DNA of 42,876 nt from positions 1 to 42,876 of the forward strand of contig CAMDBU010000031.1 in the NCBI GenBank assembly GCA_945889495.1, written 5' to 3'. A model generated the notes under the pieces. It made no database searches. It was given only the letters and a program-made list of their open reading frames with translations, and was not told where the DNA came from. Shown here piece after piece: positions 16,781 to 25,341 of this stretch (positions within the stretch are counted from its first letter, which is position 1; every line of letters starts with the position of its first letter). The DNA comes from Syntrophobacter sp. SbD2. GTDB taxonomy: Bacteria > Desulfobacterota > Binatia > UBA9968. Position numbers and translations under genes: made by a program.

Positions 16781-18442
16781 TCACGTTCTAGCTAAGACGC
16801 CGAGATCCTCCACGGCGAACACCGCCAGCGCCTCGCGCCGGTTGCGCACGGTCAATTCGTGGCGCGGCAGGCCGGCGATCGGCTGGCCCGACTGCATGGC
16901 GACTTCGTCGGAGAATACCAACTGGCAGTGGAACTCCTTGGTGGCGTCTTGCAGCCGGCTGGCGACGTTCACCGTATCGCCGATGGCGGTGACGTGAATC
17001 GTCTCGCCGTAGCCCATCCGTCCCACCACCGCCGGTCCGCAGTGCACGCCGATGCCGATGCGCAGCGGCGCGCTCAGCTCCTCGGACAACGCCCGGCTCA
17101 GTCCATCGACATGGGCGATCATCGCCTGGGCGGCGGCCAACGCCTGGCGGCAACCTTCTTCGGGACCGCTCTCAACGCCGAACAACGCCATCACGCCGTC
17201 GCCGACGAATTTGTCGATGATGCCGCCGTTGGCGACGATCGCTTCGCCCACCGCGGCGAAATAGCTATTGAGAAAAAATACCAAGTCATAGGGCAGCTTG
17301 GTTTCAGCGATGGCGGTGAACGAGCGAATGTCGGCGAACATCACGGCGATCTGACGTTCCTGGCCGGTGAGATAGGCCGGCTGGCCGTAGCCATCGCTCG
17401 CCTGGGCGTTGGCCGGCAACAGCGGCGCCACGGTGAGATTATGGCTCGGCCGCAGCTGGCAGGCGAGCCGGACATCGGGCGCGGCGCCGACCCGCTGCAA
17501 GACCTTCAACTCGCCGGCGCTCGGCGGCGGCAAACTAGCCAAGCCATGCGACACACGCACCCGGCAAGTCGAGCAGCGGCCGCGCCCGCCGCAGACCGAC
17601 GCGTGCGGGATATTCGCCAAACGGCTCGCTTCGAGGACGGAAAAATTACGCGGCGCCTGCACCAGCAGCCCATTGGGATAGGAGATCCGAATCCGGCTGC
17701 GCCGCTCCACCAAACTACGCACAACCCGCGCCAACAGCGCCAAGGCGATCGCCGCGCCGAAGGTGATCAGCACGCCGTCGTAAATTTGCGTCAGGATCGC
17801 GCGCTGGCTGCGCGGCGGGATTTTCGCGGCGATGAGAAACCGTTCGAGCCAGTCCGGCTGGCGCGCGATCAGGTTGGAAACTTCCCGGCCCGCGTCGACG
17901 AATCCCAACAGCCCGCACACCGGAATCAGCAAAGCCAAGGTAAGAAAGTAGGGCGCCGCGCGCGGGTACCACTTCTTCAAGCGAAGCCAATAATGACAGC
18001 CGATGCAGCCATGGGTCCAGGCGATGATAATGAGAATCGCCTGGCGTAAACCGTCCATCGGCGATGCATGCCAGAGCGTCAACACCATCAACGTGTAAGA
18101 ATCGTCGACGGCAAAATATTCATGGGTCAACCGGGTGCCGACGATGTGAACCGTCAACAGCAGCGGGATCGTCAGTCCGAAGGTGAGCTGCAACATCTCG
18201 GTCACCGGCATGCGCCAGTGGCGCCGTTGATACAGCGCCCAGATCGCCAAACACAAATGGGTCAACAGCGCGCCATAAAGCACCGCCGTGCCGAGCGGAT
18301 TGCGCCACAACAACAAAAACCACTGCCGCCCCCACTCCATGGCGTCGAGCGAAATCAACCCAAGCCCATGATTGAGCAAATGGGTCGCCAGATAAGTAAG
18401 GAGAATCAGCCCCGAAACCAGCCGCGTGCGCCGAACATTCAT
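16781..18442 (-). CDS. class III adenylate cyclase with SDH-like membrane anchor and 2Fe-2S domain
   Basis: 553 aa from ATG 18442. Residues about 5-235 form six membrane segments rich in His (ATHLLNHGLG, TVHIVGTRLTH, WTHGCIGCHYWLRLKKW), like a diheme succinate-dehydrogenase-type cytochrome b. Residues about 260-345 are a plant-type ferredoxin with CGGRGRCSTC (about 282-291) and a fourth Cys in LACQL. Residues about 360-545 are a class III cyclase with FADIRSF, IIDKFVGDGVMALFG and GDTVNVASRL, so both metal Asp residues are present. The rhizobial CyaC cyclase has a comparable quinone-responsive diheme anchor. Inferred role: making cAMP in response to membrane redox state. Confidence 0.88.
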   Translation of the reverse strand: MNVRRTRLVSGLILLTYLATHLLNHGLGLISLDAMEWGRQWFLLLWRNPLGTAVLYGALLTHLCLAIWALYQRRHWRMPVTEMLQLTFGLTIPLLLTVHIVGTRLTHEYFAVDDSYTLMVLTLWHASPMDGLRQAILIIIAWTHGCIGCHYWLRLKKWYPRAAPYFLTLALLIPVCGLLGFVDAGREVSNLIARQPDWLERFLIAAKIPPRSQRAILTQIYDGVLITFGAAIALALLARVVRSLVERRSRIRISYPNGLLVQAPRNFSVLEASRLANIPHASVCGGRGRCSTCRVRVSHGLASLPPPSAGELKVLQRVGAAPDVRLACQLRPSHNLTVAPLLPANAQASDGYGQPAYLTGQERQIAVMFADIRSFTAIAETKLPYDLVFFLNSYFAAVGEAIVANGGIIDKFVGDGVMALFGVESGPEEGCRQALAAAQAMIAHVDGLSRALSEELSAPLRIGIGVHCGPAVVGRMGYGETIHVTAIGDTVNVASRLQDATKEFHCQLVFSDEVAMQSGQPIAGLPRHELTVRNRREALAVFAVEDLGVLART

Positions 18443-18570
18443 AGTTGCCGGCCAATCTACTACGAGTGCGCCTGCCGCGTCTATGTGATTGAGTCGAATG
18501 GCGAGCAAAGCAGCGATCCGATTTCTGACTACTGACCACTGACTACTGACTTCTGCGTCTCCGCCTGCTG

Positions 18571-18600
18571 TTGACTCCCTCCGCCAACTCAGCCTATTTA
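18571..18600 (+). promoter_or_regulatory. possible sigma-70 promoter for the amidohydrolase operon
   Basis: TTGACT at 18571-18576 and TATTTA at 18595-18600 with an 18-base spacer, 61 bases before the ATG at 18662. Short ACTACTGAC/CACTGAC repeats lie just upstream at about 18525-18553. This is a motif match only. Confidence 0.35.
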
Positions 18601-18661
18601 TGGACGGTCAAGTTTTTCACCGCGTGCCGGACCGGCGCGCGCCATTGGAAAGGAGCCAACC

Positions 18662-19795
18662 ATGAGAGACGGATTCAAGATCATCGACGCCGACCGCCAT
18701 GTGCTCGAGCCGTCCGATCTGTTCGCCAAATATTTGCCAGAGAAGTTTCGTAGCCGGGTCGACATCCAGGGGCCCAATCAATCCTACCGTCGAGTCGACG
18801 GCGAGTTGATTTCCGATGCCGACCGTCTGCGCGGCGCCGTCGGCCAAGTTGATTACGGCTTCACCTTCGCCGCCTCGAAGAAATGGCGCGAGACCTTCGC
18901 CGAGGCGCTGGCGGCGAAATTCGACGCCGCCTCCAACGTCCGCGACATGGACAAGGAAGGTGTCGATATCGGCGTGCTCTTCCCCACCGTCGGCCTCTAC
19001 ATCATGTGGCGCGACAATTTAGATCCCGAACTCTCCGCCGCCATCTGCCGCGCCTACAACACCTGGATGTCGGACTATTGCAACGCCAGCGGCAAGCGGC
19101 TCTACGGCGTCGCCTTGATCCCGCTGCAAGACCCGGTGCGCGCGGTGGAGGAATTGAAACACGCCAAGAAGCTCGGCCTGGTCGGCATCTTCTGGCGGCC
19201 CAACAAAATCTGCGGCCGGACTATGTCGAGCGTAGACTATGACCCGATCTACGCCACCGCCGCCGACCTCGGCATGACGGTCTGCGTCCACGAAGGCGCG
19301 CGTACAGTGCTGGCGCAGGCCGGCTCGGAGCGCTACAGCGAATTCGGCCGCCATGTCGCCTGCCACCCGATGGAGCAGATGCTCGCTTGCTTGAATCTCT
19401 GCGCCGACGGCGTGTTGGAAAAATTTCCCAAGCTCAAAGTCGCCCATTTGGAATCGGGCTGCGGCTGGGTGCCCTTCTGGTTGGAGCGCATGGACGAGCA
19501 TTGGGAACATGAAGGCCAAGGGCAAGCCAAGGTCACCAAGGAAAAGCCCAGCTACTATTTCAAGCGCCAATGCTTCACCAGCGCCGAGGCCGGCGAAGAG
19601 CTGGCGCCGGTGTTCGTCGAGCATGTCGGCGAAGATTATCTGATGGTCGCCACCGACTATCCGCACAGCGACTGCATCGGCAAGTTCCCCGACCGCACGG
19701 TCGGCGATCTCACCACCAACAAGCATCTCTCACAGGAAGCGCGCCGGAAAATTTTATGGGACAATCCAAAGCGCTTTTACGGACTGGAGGTTTGA
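18662..19795 (+). CDS. amidohydrolase-2 family metal-dependent hydrolase
   Basis: 377 aa with a good ribosome site (AAAGGAG). A TIM-barrel enzyme of the ACMSD-like amidohydrolase-2 group. Seen: DADRHVLEPSDLF at the first strand (the D-x-H form common in this subgroup), VCVHEGARTV for the mid-barrel His, HLESGCGWVPFWLERMDEHW, and the final ATDYPHSD Asp. Family members hydrolyse or decarboxylate aromatic acids and related substrates using one metal. The next gene starts five bases after this stop, so the pair is an operon. A second member is at 40375. Confidence 0.9.
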   Translation: MRDGFKIIDADRHVLEPSDLFAKYLPEKFRSRVDIQGPNQSYRRVDGELISDADRLRGAVGQVDYGFTFAASKKWRETFAEALAAKFDAASNVRDMDKEGVDIGVLFPTVGLYIMWRDNLDPELSAAICRAYNTWMSDYCNASGKRLYGVALIPLQDPVRAVEELKHAKKLGLVGIFWRPNKICGRTMSSVDYDPIYATAADLGMTVCVHEGARTVLAQAGSERYSEFGRHVACHPMEQMLACLNLCADGVLEKFPKLKVAHLESGCGWVPFWLERMDEHWEHEGQGQAKVTKEKPSYYFKRQCFTSAEAGEELAPVFVEHVGEDYLMVATDYPHSDCIGKFPDRTVGDLTTNKHLSQEARRKILWDNPKRFYGLEV

Positions 19796-19800
19796 CTCAC

Positions 19801-20826
19801 ATGGGGAAGTTTCACGTAGTTTATTTTGGCAGCAACGACGTTCCGGTGGATTTGTTGAAGCCGATCCTGGCCGAGATCGACGCCGACATGACCATCCGCC
19901 GGCCGACCACCGACGCCGAAGTGATTGAAATGGCCCAAGACGCCGATGGCATCATCATGCATGGCTCGGTGCCGCTGTCGCGCGACATCATCTCGAAGAT
20001 CAAGCGCGTCAAAGTCGTCTGCCGCACCGGCGTCGGCGTCGATCGCATGGATCTCAAAGCCGCCGCCGATCATGGCCTGATCATCTGCAACGCGGCCGGC
20101 TGCAATTCTATAGAAGTCGCCGAGCAAGCGATCGGTTTAATGATCGCCATCTCGCGCAAACTCATGCGCATGAACCAATACGTCCACGACGGCAAGTGGA
20201 AACGCCACACCGCCGAACTGCACGCCTACCGCGGCCGGGTTTACAGAATCCAAGGCTGCACCATGGGCATCGTCGGCCTCGGCCATGTCGGCAAACAAGT
20301 GGCGCCGCGCGCCCAGGGCATGCGTTTGAACGTGCAAACCTTCGATCCCTATCTCGATCCCAAGGTCGCCGAACAGATGAACGTGAAAATGGTCTCCTTC
20401 GATGAGTTGGTGAAAACCTCCGACTTCATCAGCGTCCACGCGCCGCTGACCAAACAGACCAGACATATGTTCGGCATGCCGCAGTTCAAGATGATGAAAA
20501 AGTCCGCTTATCTCATCAACTGCGCCCGCGGCGGCTTGGTCGACACCGACGGCTTATACGACGCCCTGGTCGCCGGCGAACTCTCCGGCGCCGCCCTCGA
20601 CGTCACCGACCCCGAGCCGCTGCCGGCCGATCACAAAATCTTGACGTTGCCGAATGTCATCGTCACCTGCCACACCTCGGCGAACAGCGACGAATCCTAC
20701 GTCGACTGCCAAAGCCACGCCGCCAGAGAAGTCGTCGGCGTGCTAAGCGGCCGCGGCCCAACGACCCAGATCAAAGATCCCTGGTTGCTGGCCGAAGCGC
20801 AGGATGAGGGATTTGGCGGGGTGTAG
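19801..20826 (+). CDS. D-2-hydroxyacid dehydrogenase (D-3-phosphoglycerate dehydrogenase-like)
   Basis: 341 aa from ATG 19801. Its ribosome site (GGAGG) lies inside the end of the amidohydrolase gene. The NAD site is GIVGLGHVGKQVAPRAQGM (about 157-175). The catalytic residues are Arg in NCARGGLVD, Glu in DPEPLPAD, and His in TCHTSANS. The last 171 bases, including the codon for that His, are duplicated at 21570-21740, beyond a toxin-antitoxin pair. The downstream copy has Asp instead of His. This copy is therefore the functional end. The substrate is not predictable. Confidence 0.92.
   Translation: MGKFHVVYFGSNDVPVDLLKPILAEIDADMTIRRPTTDAEVIEMAQDADGIIMHGSVPLSRDIISKIKRVKVVCRTGVGVDRMDLKAAADHGLIICNAAGCNSIEVAEQAIGLMIAISRKLMRMNQYVHDGKWKRHTAELHAYRGRVYRIQGCTMGIVGLGHVGKQVAPRAQGMRLNVQTFDPYLDPKVAEQMNVKMVSFDELVKTSDFISVHAPLTKQTRHMFGMPQFKMMKKSAYLINCARGGLVDTDGLYDALVAGELSGAALDVTDPEPLPADHKILTLPNVIVTCHTSANSDESYVDCQSHAAREVVGVLSGRGPTTQIKDPWLLAEAQDEGFGGV
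20656..20826 (+). repeat. direct repeat, copy A (functional 3' end of dehydrogenase)
   Basis: Matches 21570-21740 over 171 bases without gaps, with about 20 mismatches (about 88 percent identity by eye). Similarity stops right after the TAG stop codon in both copies. It flanks the MntA-HepT pair. Confidence 0.92.
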
Positions 20827-20877
20827 AGTAAAGTTCGCCGCGATTTCACATCGGCGTTGTGGTAAATTGGCAATGCT

Positions 20878-21207
20878 ATGACTCATGGCGAACCATCGGT
20901 GCTGGAAACGAGATTTCCGATTGCGAAAAATCGCCTGGCAGATTTTTGCCGGCACCACCAGGTTCGCAAACTTTCGCTGTTCGGCTCGTTGTTGCGCGAC
21001 GATTTTTGCGATGCCAGCGACGTTGACGTATTGGTGGAATTTGAGCCAGGCGCCAAAGTGAGTTTGTTTAAACTCTACGATTTGGAACAAGAGCTATCGC
21101 AACTGTTGGGAGGCCGCAGAGTCGATATCAACACGCCCAAATCGCTGAGCAAGCACTTCCGCGACCAGGTACTTGCGGAGGCCGAGGTCTTGTATGTCCA
21201 GGCGTGA
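20878..21207 (+). CDS. mntA: MNT-domain antitoxin (MntA)
   Basis: 109 aa. A minimal nucleotidyltransferase with the signature GSX10DXD: GS, ten residues, then DVD (GSLLRDDFCDASDVDVLVEF). In studied HEPN-MNT systems MntA transfers AMP to a tyrosine of HepT and so silences it. The next gene starts inside this one (14-base overlap), the usual layout. The pair sits between two copies of the dehydrogenase 3' end. Confidence 0.9.
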   Translation: MTHGEPSVLETRFPIAKNRLADFCRHHQVRKLSLFGSLLRDDFCDASDVDVLVEFEPGAKVSLFKLYDLEQELSQLLGGRRVDINTPKSLSKHFRDQVLAEAEVLYVQA

Positions 21208-21544
21208 CCCGCAGGTTCGCCTCAAACACATGCTCGATTACGCCCGCGAAGCCGTCGAAATGGCCAAGGGCAATGCCGCCGAAGAGCTGGACAAAGATCG
21301 CAAACTCGCTTTGGCTTTAACTCACCTAGTCGAATTGATCGGCGAAGCGGCCAGCCAAGTGCCACAGGAAGTTCGCGAGCAATATCCCAACATCCCCTGG
21401 CCGAAAGTCGTCGGCATGCGCAACCGGCTAATCCACGGCTACGATTTTGTCGACTACGCGATACTTTGGGATACGATTACGGATGACCTTCCGCCGCTCA
21501 TAACAGAATTGGAGAGAATTATTCCGGATGCCGCGAGCCAATAA
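21194..21544 (+). CDS. hepT: HEPN-domain toxin (HepT, DUF86)
   Basis: 116 aa from ATG 21194. The HepT motif RX4HXY is present as RNRLIHGY (about residues 76-83), giving the ribonuclease Arg/His pair and the tyrosine that MntA modifies. Two long helices (about 10-60 and 85-112) fit the HEPN fold. HepT is an RNA-cutting toxin held off by MntA. The frame is complete with no lesions, so the module looks functional. Confidence 0.9.
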   Translation: MSRRDPQVRLKHMLDYAREAVEMAKGNAAEELDKDRKLALALTHLVELIGEAASQVPQEVREQYPNIPWPKVVGMRNRLIHGYDFVDYAILWDTITDDLPPLITELERIIPDAASQ

Positions 21545-21569
21545 CGCGAAGAACCTCGCGCGACTGGAC

Positions 21570-21740
21570 GTCATCGTCATTTGCGACACATCCGAGAACA
21601 GCGACGAATCCTACATCGACTGCCAAAGCCACGCTGCCGGAGAAGTGGTCGGTGTGCTAAGCGGCCGCGGCCCAACGACGGAGATCAAGGATCCCTGGTT
21701 GCTGGCCGAAGCTCAAGACGAGGGGTTTGGTGGAGTGTAG
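21570..21740 (+). pseudogene. displaced duplicate of dehydrogenase 3' end
   Basis: Codes for VIVICDTSENSDESYIDCQS and onward to GFGGV-stop, 56 codons equal in length to the end of the gene at 19801. The catalytic His is Asp here. An ORF from 21528 could express it as a 70-aa peptide, but it lacks a ribosome site and any complete fold. It is best read as a leftover of an insertion event. Confidence 0.85.
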
Positions 21741-21771
21741 AATTTCGGACGCGCAATTTTTACCCAACCAC

Positions 21772-21802
21772 AAAGGCCCGAATCTTAACGATTCGGGCCT
21801 TT
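21772..21802. terminator. strong bidirectional hairpin
   Basis: AAAGGCCCGAATC (21772-21784), loop TTAAC, GATTCGGGCCTTT (21790-21802): a perfect 13-bp stem. The arms end in AAA and TTT, so it could stop transcription from either side. It separates the toxin-antitoxin zone from the low-GC operon. Confidence 0.8.
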
Positions 21803-21870
21803 CAATCTCTGCGGGTTTAATCTCCGCAAATCACCACGTAAAAGCTATTCCAGACCTCTAAGCGCCCGAC

Positions 21871-21900
21871 ATTCCCGAATGCTTCTATCGGGAATCCAGA
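21871..21900. repeat. single REP-like palindrome
   Basis: ATTCCCGA at 21871 and TCGGGAAT ending at 21895 flank nine bases and are followed by CCAGA. It is a divergent relative of the units at 3920 and 42105. Confidence 0.65.
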
Positions 21901-21952
21901 TGAATCATCCAAAAGCTTGTCCGCATAGCTCCGCCTTCCGTCCCGAAGCTCT

Positions 21953-21973
21953 GTTATAAGTTTTACTTATAAC
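21953..21973. promoter_or_regulatory. AT-rich perfect inverted repeat upstream of the island operon
   Basis: GTTATAAG (21953-21960), spacer TTTTA, CTTATAAC (21966-21973). It lies 108 bases before the first operon gene in otherwise featureless sequence. An operator for a dimeric regulator is possible. No regulator gene is adjacent. Confidence 0.4.
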
Positions 21974-22025
21974 TCAGATACAAATATTTCTTATTGGACA
22001 AGTGATCAGCGATTTGATTACATTG

Positions 22026-22054
22026 TTGCGAAAGAAAAGTTTGAACCCAATAAC
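22026..22054 (+). promoter_or_regulatory. possible promoter of the island operon
   Basis: TTGCGA (22026-22031) and AATAAC (22049-22054) with a 17-base spacer, each matching four of six consensus bases. It would give a short leader ending in the ribosome site GGAGGGG before ATG 22081. Weak evidence. Confidence 0.3.
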
Positions 22055-22080
22055 TCGCCCGGTCTTGTACGGAGGGGAGA

Positions 22081-22680
22081 ATGATCACTGCACTGCTTGT
22101 AATAGATGTTCAACGCATCTACACGAATTCGGAGTCGGAAATGTATTGCCGCGATGCTCGCGGGACAGTTACGCGCATCAATCGGCTCATTGAGCGATAC
22201 CAGGCCGAGCGTCTGCCAATTTTTCTAATCCGCCATATCCACAAGGCTGACGGGACGGATCTCGGGAGGATGTTCGACTTCTCGGGTGAGTCGGACCCGG
22301 AGTTCAATTTTCGCCAGGGAACACCCGAGGTTGAGTATGATCCTAAACTTGCACGACCAGGATCGGCCCGAGAGTTGGTTAAGAACAGATATTCAGCCTT
22401 TGCAGGAACTGATTTAGACCAACGTCTGCGAGCTGCTAAGGTTCAACGAGTTGCAATCTGTGGATTCATGACAAATTTCTGTTGTGAGTCCACTGCGCGA
22501 AGCGCGCACGACCAAGACTACTTTGTCGACTTCATCCTCGATGCAACAGGCACTCCGGGTACGGGAAAATACAATGAGGTTAAAACTCGGGCGATTGTGG
22601 CAGAATTGCTGGGCGCGGGATTTGCTCAAGTGGTCTCAACACGGTCTCATCTCGGCAGCCGCTGGCCTCGAAGTAAGTAG
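22081..22680 (+). CDS. isochorismatase-like cysteine hydrolase
   Basis: 199 aa with a strong ribosome site (GGAGGGG). The catalytic triad of the family is in place: Asp9 in LVIDVQ, Lys101 in LVKNRYSAF, and Cys134 in GFMTNFCCESTAR. Relatives cleave isochorismate, nicotinamide, N-carbamoyl amines or biuret-like amides. First gene of the five-gene low-GC operon; the adenylating enzyme follows after eight bases. Inferred role: processing or degrading a small amide made or sensed by the operon. Confidence 0.88.
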   Translation: MITALLVIDVQRIYTNSESEMYCRDARGTVTRINRLIERYQAERLPIFLIRHIHKADGTDLGRMFDFSGESDPEFNFRQGTPEVEYDPKLARPGSARELVKNRYSAFAGTDLDQRLRAAKVQRVAICGFMTNFCCESTARSAHDQDYFVDFILDATGTPGTGKYNEVKTRAIVAELLGAGFAQVVSTRSHLGSRWPRSK

Positions 22681-22688
22681 TAGTCCAA

Positions 22689-24164
22689 ATGCAGTTTGGT
22701 ATCGCAGAAGCGGTCTATCACTGGGCGAAGTACCGGCCGAGCAGCATAGCTGTGTATGCCGGTGGGACACCTTGGACATATGCGGAACTAAATAGACTTG
22801 CCGCCGCGATGGCGGCGGAAGTCGAGGTCGTCGCAGGCGACAATCAACGAGTCGCTGTGGCTTTTGGATCTTCGGTGCGGCTCTTGGCTGCAATTCTAGG
22901 AGTTTTAAGAACTGGTCGATCGGTCGTTCTCGTGAATACCGGCCTGCCACTAGACGCCATACGGATCAATCTTGAAGACGCAGCTGTCAAAGCAATGTTA
23001 TATGACGACGATCAGTCACACCTTGCCAAAATGGTCAGATCTTCGGTGGCGGCTCCTAAATTGGCACTTCCTACGATGTTGGAAATGCCGTTAACTAAAC
23101 GGGGACCAGGCGATGAGTGGGGGGTTATTTATTCTTCGGGAACGACAGGTGTGCCGAAGGGAATCGAGCGCGACTATGAATCAATTGTTACAGAGCTAGT
23201 TGGATGGTGTCTGGAACTCGGTTTGACGCGTCAGAGTCGATTCTACATTGGCCGCCCGATATACTACACTGGTGGATTGGTACTCGCTCTCGCTACGCTC
23301 CTAGTAGCGGGGTCCGTTATCCTCAACGAGTACCAGATCGGTGATTCTGTCGAGGACGTCTGGAGAGATTATCAACTTACTCTTGAGAGATACCCCATCG
23401 ATTTTGCGTTTTTCATTCCTGATCAGTTACGCGGATTCCTTCGGGTTGCCGCCGGGCAACAACCCCGGAGCGCACGGACGATACTCACCATGGGCGGTCC
23501 GATTTCGGGAGCCGAAAAGACACAAGTGACGACAGCATTCAGTTGCGACCTTGTTGAATCATGGGGCAACACCGAATCACTGGGCACAATCACTGATCCT
23601 GCGGATGTGCACATAAGACCAAACTCAATTGGTCATCCGTTCTTGACCGACGAGATGTGCGTTGTGGACGAGGAGTGTTGCGTTGTAGCGCCTGGCGTCT
23701 TGGGACGACTAGCTGGAGGTATGAGCGCTGGTTTCCTACGCTATTCTAACCGCCCCAAGGATACAGCTCTCGTACGAAGAAATTCATTGATCATCTCTGA
23801 AGATATTGGCTATCAGGACGAGAATGGCTTTTTTTACATTCGGGGACGATCGCAGGATTGCGTGGTCTTATTAGATGGATCGACCGTGTTTCTGCAAGAC
23901 CTAGAGCAAGAACTCCGTAAGCTCCCGATGATTCGAGACTGCTCTATCGTCGCCAAACCAGGGACCAACGGTGAAACGCGTTTTCTCGTCGCTCTCGTTC
24001 TAGCCGGTTCACAGGAAGACGGGGCGTGGGATGACGCTGTACGCCAGCAACTAAGGTCACGAATCGCCTTGGAACGGATTCGTATCTTAGACGAACTGCC
24101 ACGCTTACCTTCGGGTAAGATCAACCGACCCGCCATTGAGCAAGAATTTGACCGCACTATCTGA
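22689..24164 (+). CDS. stand-alone adenylating enzyme (ANL superfamily)
   Basis: 491 aa. The core motifs of AMP-forming acyl/aryl ligases are present: YSSGTTGVPKG (about 147-157), ESWGNTES for the A5 region, SEDIGYQDENGFFYIRGR for A7, and LPRLPSGKINR near residue 476 with the catalytic Lys of the mobile C-terminal domain. It has no carrier-protein domain and none is nearby. It probably activates a carboxylic acid as an acyl-adenylate for transfer to CoA or an amine. The next gene overlaps its end by 29 bases. Codon choice is clearly less GC-rich than in host genes. Confidence 0.88.
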   Translation: MQFGIAEAVYHWAKYRPSSIAVYAGGTPWTYAELNRLAAAMAAEVEVVAGDNQRVAVAFGSSVRLLAAILGVLRTGRSVVLVNTGLPLDAIRINLEDAAVKAMLYDDDQSHLAKMVRSSVAAPKLALPTMLEMPLTKRGPGDEWGVIYSSGTTGVPKGIERDYESIVTELVGWCLELGLTRQSRFYIGRPIYYTGGLVLALATLLVAGSVILNEYQIGDSVEDVWRDYQLTLERYPIDFAFFIPDQLRGFLRVAAGQQPRSARTILTMGGPISGAEKTQVTTAFSCDLVESWGNTESLGTITDPADVHIRPNSIGHPFLTDEMCVVDEECCVVAPGVLGRLAGGMSAGFLRYSNRPKDTALVRRNSLIISEDIGYQDENGFFYIRGRSQDCVVLLDGSTVFLQDLEQELRKLPMIRDCSIVAKPGTNGETRFLVALVLAGSQEDGAWDDAVRQQLRSRIALERIRILDELPRLPSGKINRPAIEQEFDRTI

Positions 24165-25341
24165 TTATTGGACTAATTTGGTTGCGGCGGCCACCGCTAG
24201 ATGGCCTACGCCGTTTTATCTGACGGCTTGGGAGCCAATCGATTTAGCCCTTCGCGATCTAAAACAAATCGTAATACAGCGCCCCCTGCGACACTGGTTG
24301 TCAGTGAAGACCCAACCACTGAAGCCGCTGCTACGGCGTTGGGCTGAGGCTGGCTGGGGTGCTGAAGTTGTTTCCGAATACGAGCTTCGGGCAGCAGTTG
24401 CGGAAGGCTTCAAGCCCGAAAAAATTCTCGTCAATGGTGTTGCAAAGCACACGTGGCTATCGCGGTGCTTACTCCCCGGCTTAAATGTGCATGTAGATTC
24501 CCTCACTGAAGCATCGCACATAGGGTCTTGGGCCAGCGAATTTAATTGGCGTTTAGGCCTGCGTTTGCATGTTGACGAAGAGTTCGATCCGGACGAGCCC
24601 CAATTCGGCGGACAATTCGGGATGACTGGAAGCGAGGCGAGCGAGGCACTCGACCTGTTGCGAGGACGGGGATTAACCGTATCGGGCCTGCATTTTCACC
24701 TGCGCTCAAATGTCGACTCTGCTGACTCTTTTCGGCGTGCGCTCTCCGAAGCCGCTCAATTTTGTGACTCAACGAACTGGCGCCCTGTGTACATTGACAC
24801 TGGCGGTGGGTTGCCAGATCCAGGAGTGACATCAAACTTCGACGTTGCGTATTTATCAGATTTGGGCAGTGCAGTAGACGAGTTCATATCTAAAGTTGGA
24901 AGCGTGCAAGAAGTCTGGATGGAACATGGTCGGTTCCTTACAGGTTGTTCCGCTGTGTTGGTGTTGCGCGTTCTAGATATGAAGGACCGCCGGGAGTGTC
25001 GTTACTTGATATGCGACGGCGGCCGCACTAACCACGCACTGATTTCCGACTGGGAAAGTCACCCACTCTGTCTGCTGCCTGAGCGCGAAGGGCCCAACGT
25101 GTTGACGACGGTGAGTGGTCCTACGTGTATGGCGTTCGACCGGTTAGCTCGATTAGACTTACCAAATGATGTTGCGATCGGCGATCTGGTTATATGGACA
25201 CATGCGGGTGCATACCACCTTCCGTGGGAGACACGTTTTTCTCGTGGCCTCTGCCGGGTCGTTTGGTGTCGAGCAGATGAGGACCTTCGGCTTGTGCGGG
25301 ATGAAGAGAGCTTTGATGATTGGTGGGGTCAATGGCCATGA
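24136..25341 (+). CDS. fold-III PLP decarboxylase (LysA/ornithine-decarboxylase-like)
   Basis: 401 aa from TTG 24136; a TTG at 24148 is an alternative. The PLP lysine is K58 in SVKTQPLKPLL. Other family landmarks follow: AEVVSEYELRAA, GLHFHLRSN, the phosphate loop DTGGGLP, EHGRFLTG (usual EPGR), CDGGRTNH, the active-site Cys in SGPTCMAFD, and THAGAYHLPWETRFS. These suggest a working diaminopimelate/ornithine/arginine decarboxylase relative that produces an amine, or an amino-acid epimerase. It sits between the ligase and the GNAT-CHAT gene with overlaps on both sides. Confidence 0.85.
   Translation: MSKNLTALSDYWTNLVAAATARWPTPFYLTAWEPIDLALRDLKQIVIQRPLRHWLSVKTQPLKPLLRRWAEAGWGAEVVSEYELRAAVAEGFKPEKILVNGVAKHTWLSRCLLPGLNVHVDSLTEASHIGSWASEFNWRLGLRLHVDEEFDPDEPQFGGQFGMTGSEASEALDLLRGRGLTVSGLHFHLRSNVDSADSFRRALSEAAQFCDSTNWRPVYIDTGGGLPDPGVTSNFDVAYLSDLGSAVDEFISKVGSVQEVWMEHGRFLTGCSAVLVLRVLDMKDRRECRYLICDGGRTNHALISDWESHPLCLLPEREGPNVLTTVSGPTCMAFDRLARLDLPNDVAIGDLVIWTHAGAYHLPWETRFSRGLCRVVWCRADEDLRLVRDEESFDDWWGQWP

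Noticed and set aside
16859-18049. 396-aa open frame on the plus strand
   Set aside because: Antisense to the cyclase; no recognisable domain and biased composition.
21528-21740. Real 70-aa gene after hepT
   Set aside because: It is the duplicated dehydrogenase end with a few unrelated leading codons and no ribosome site.
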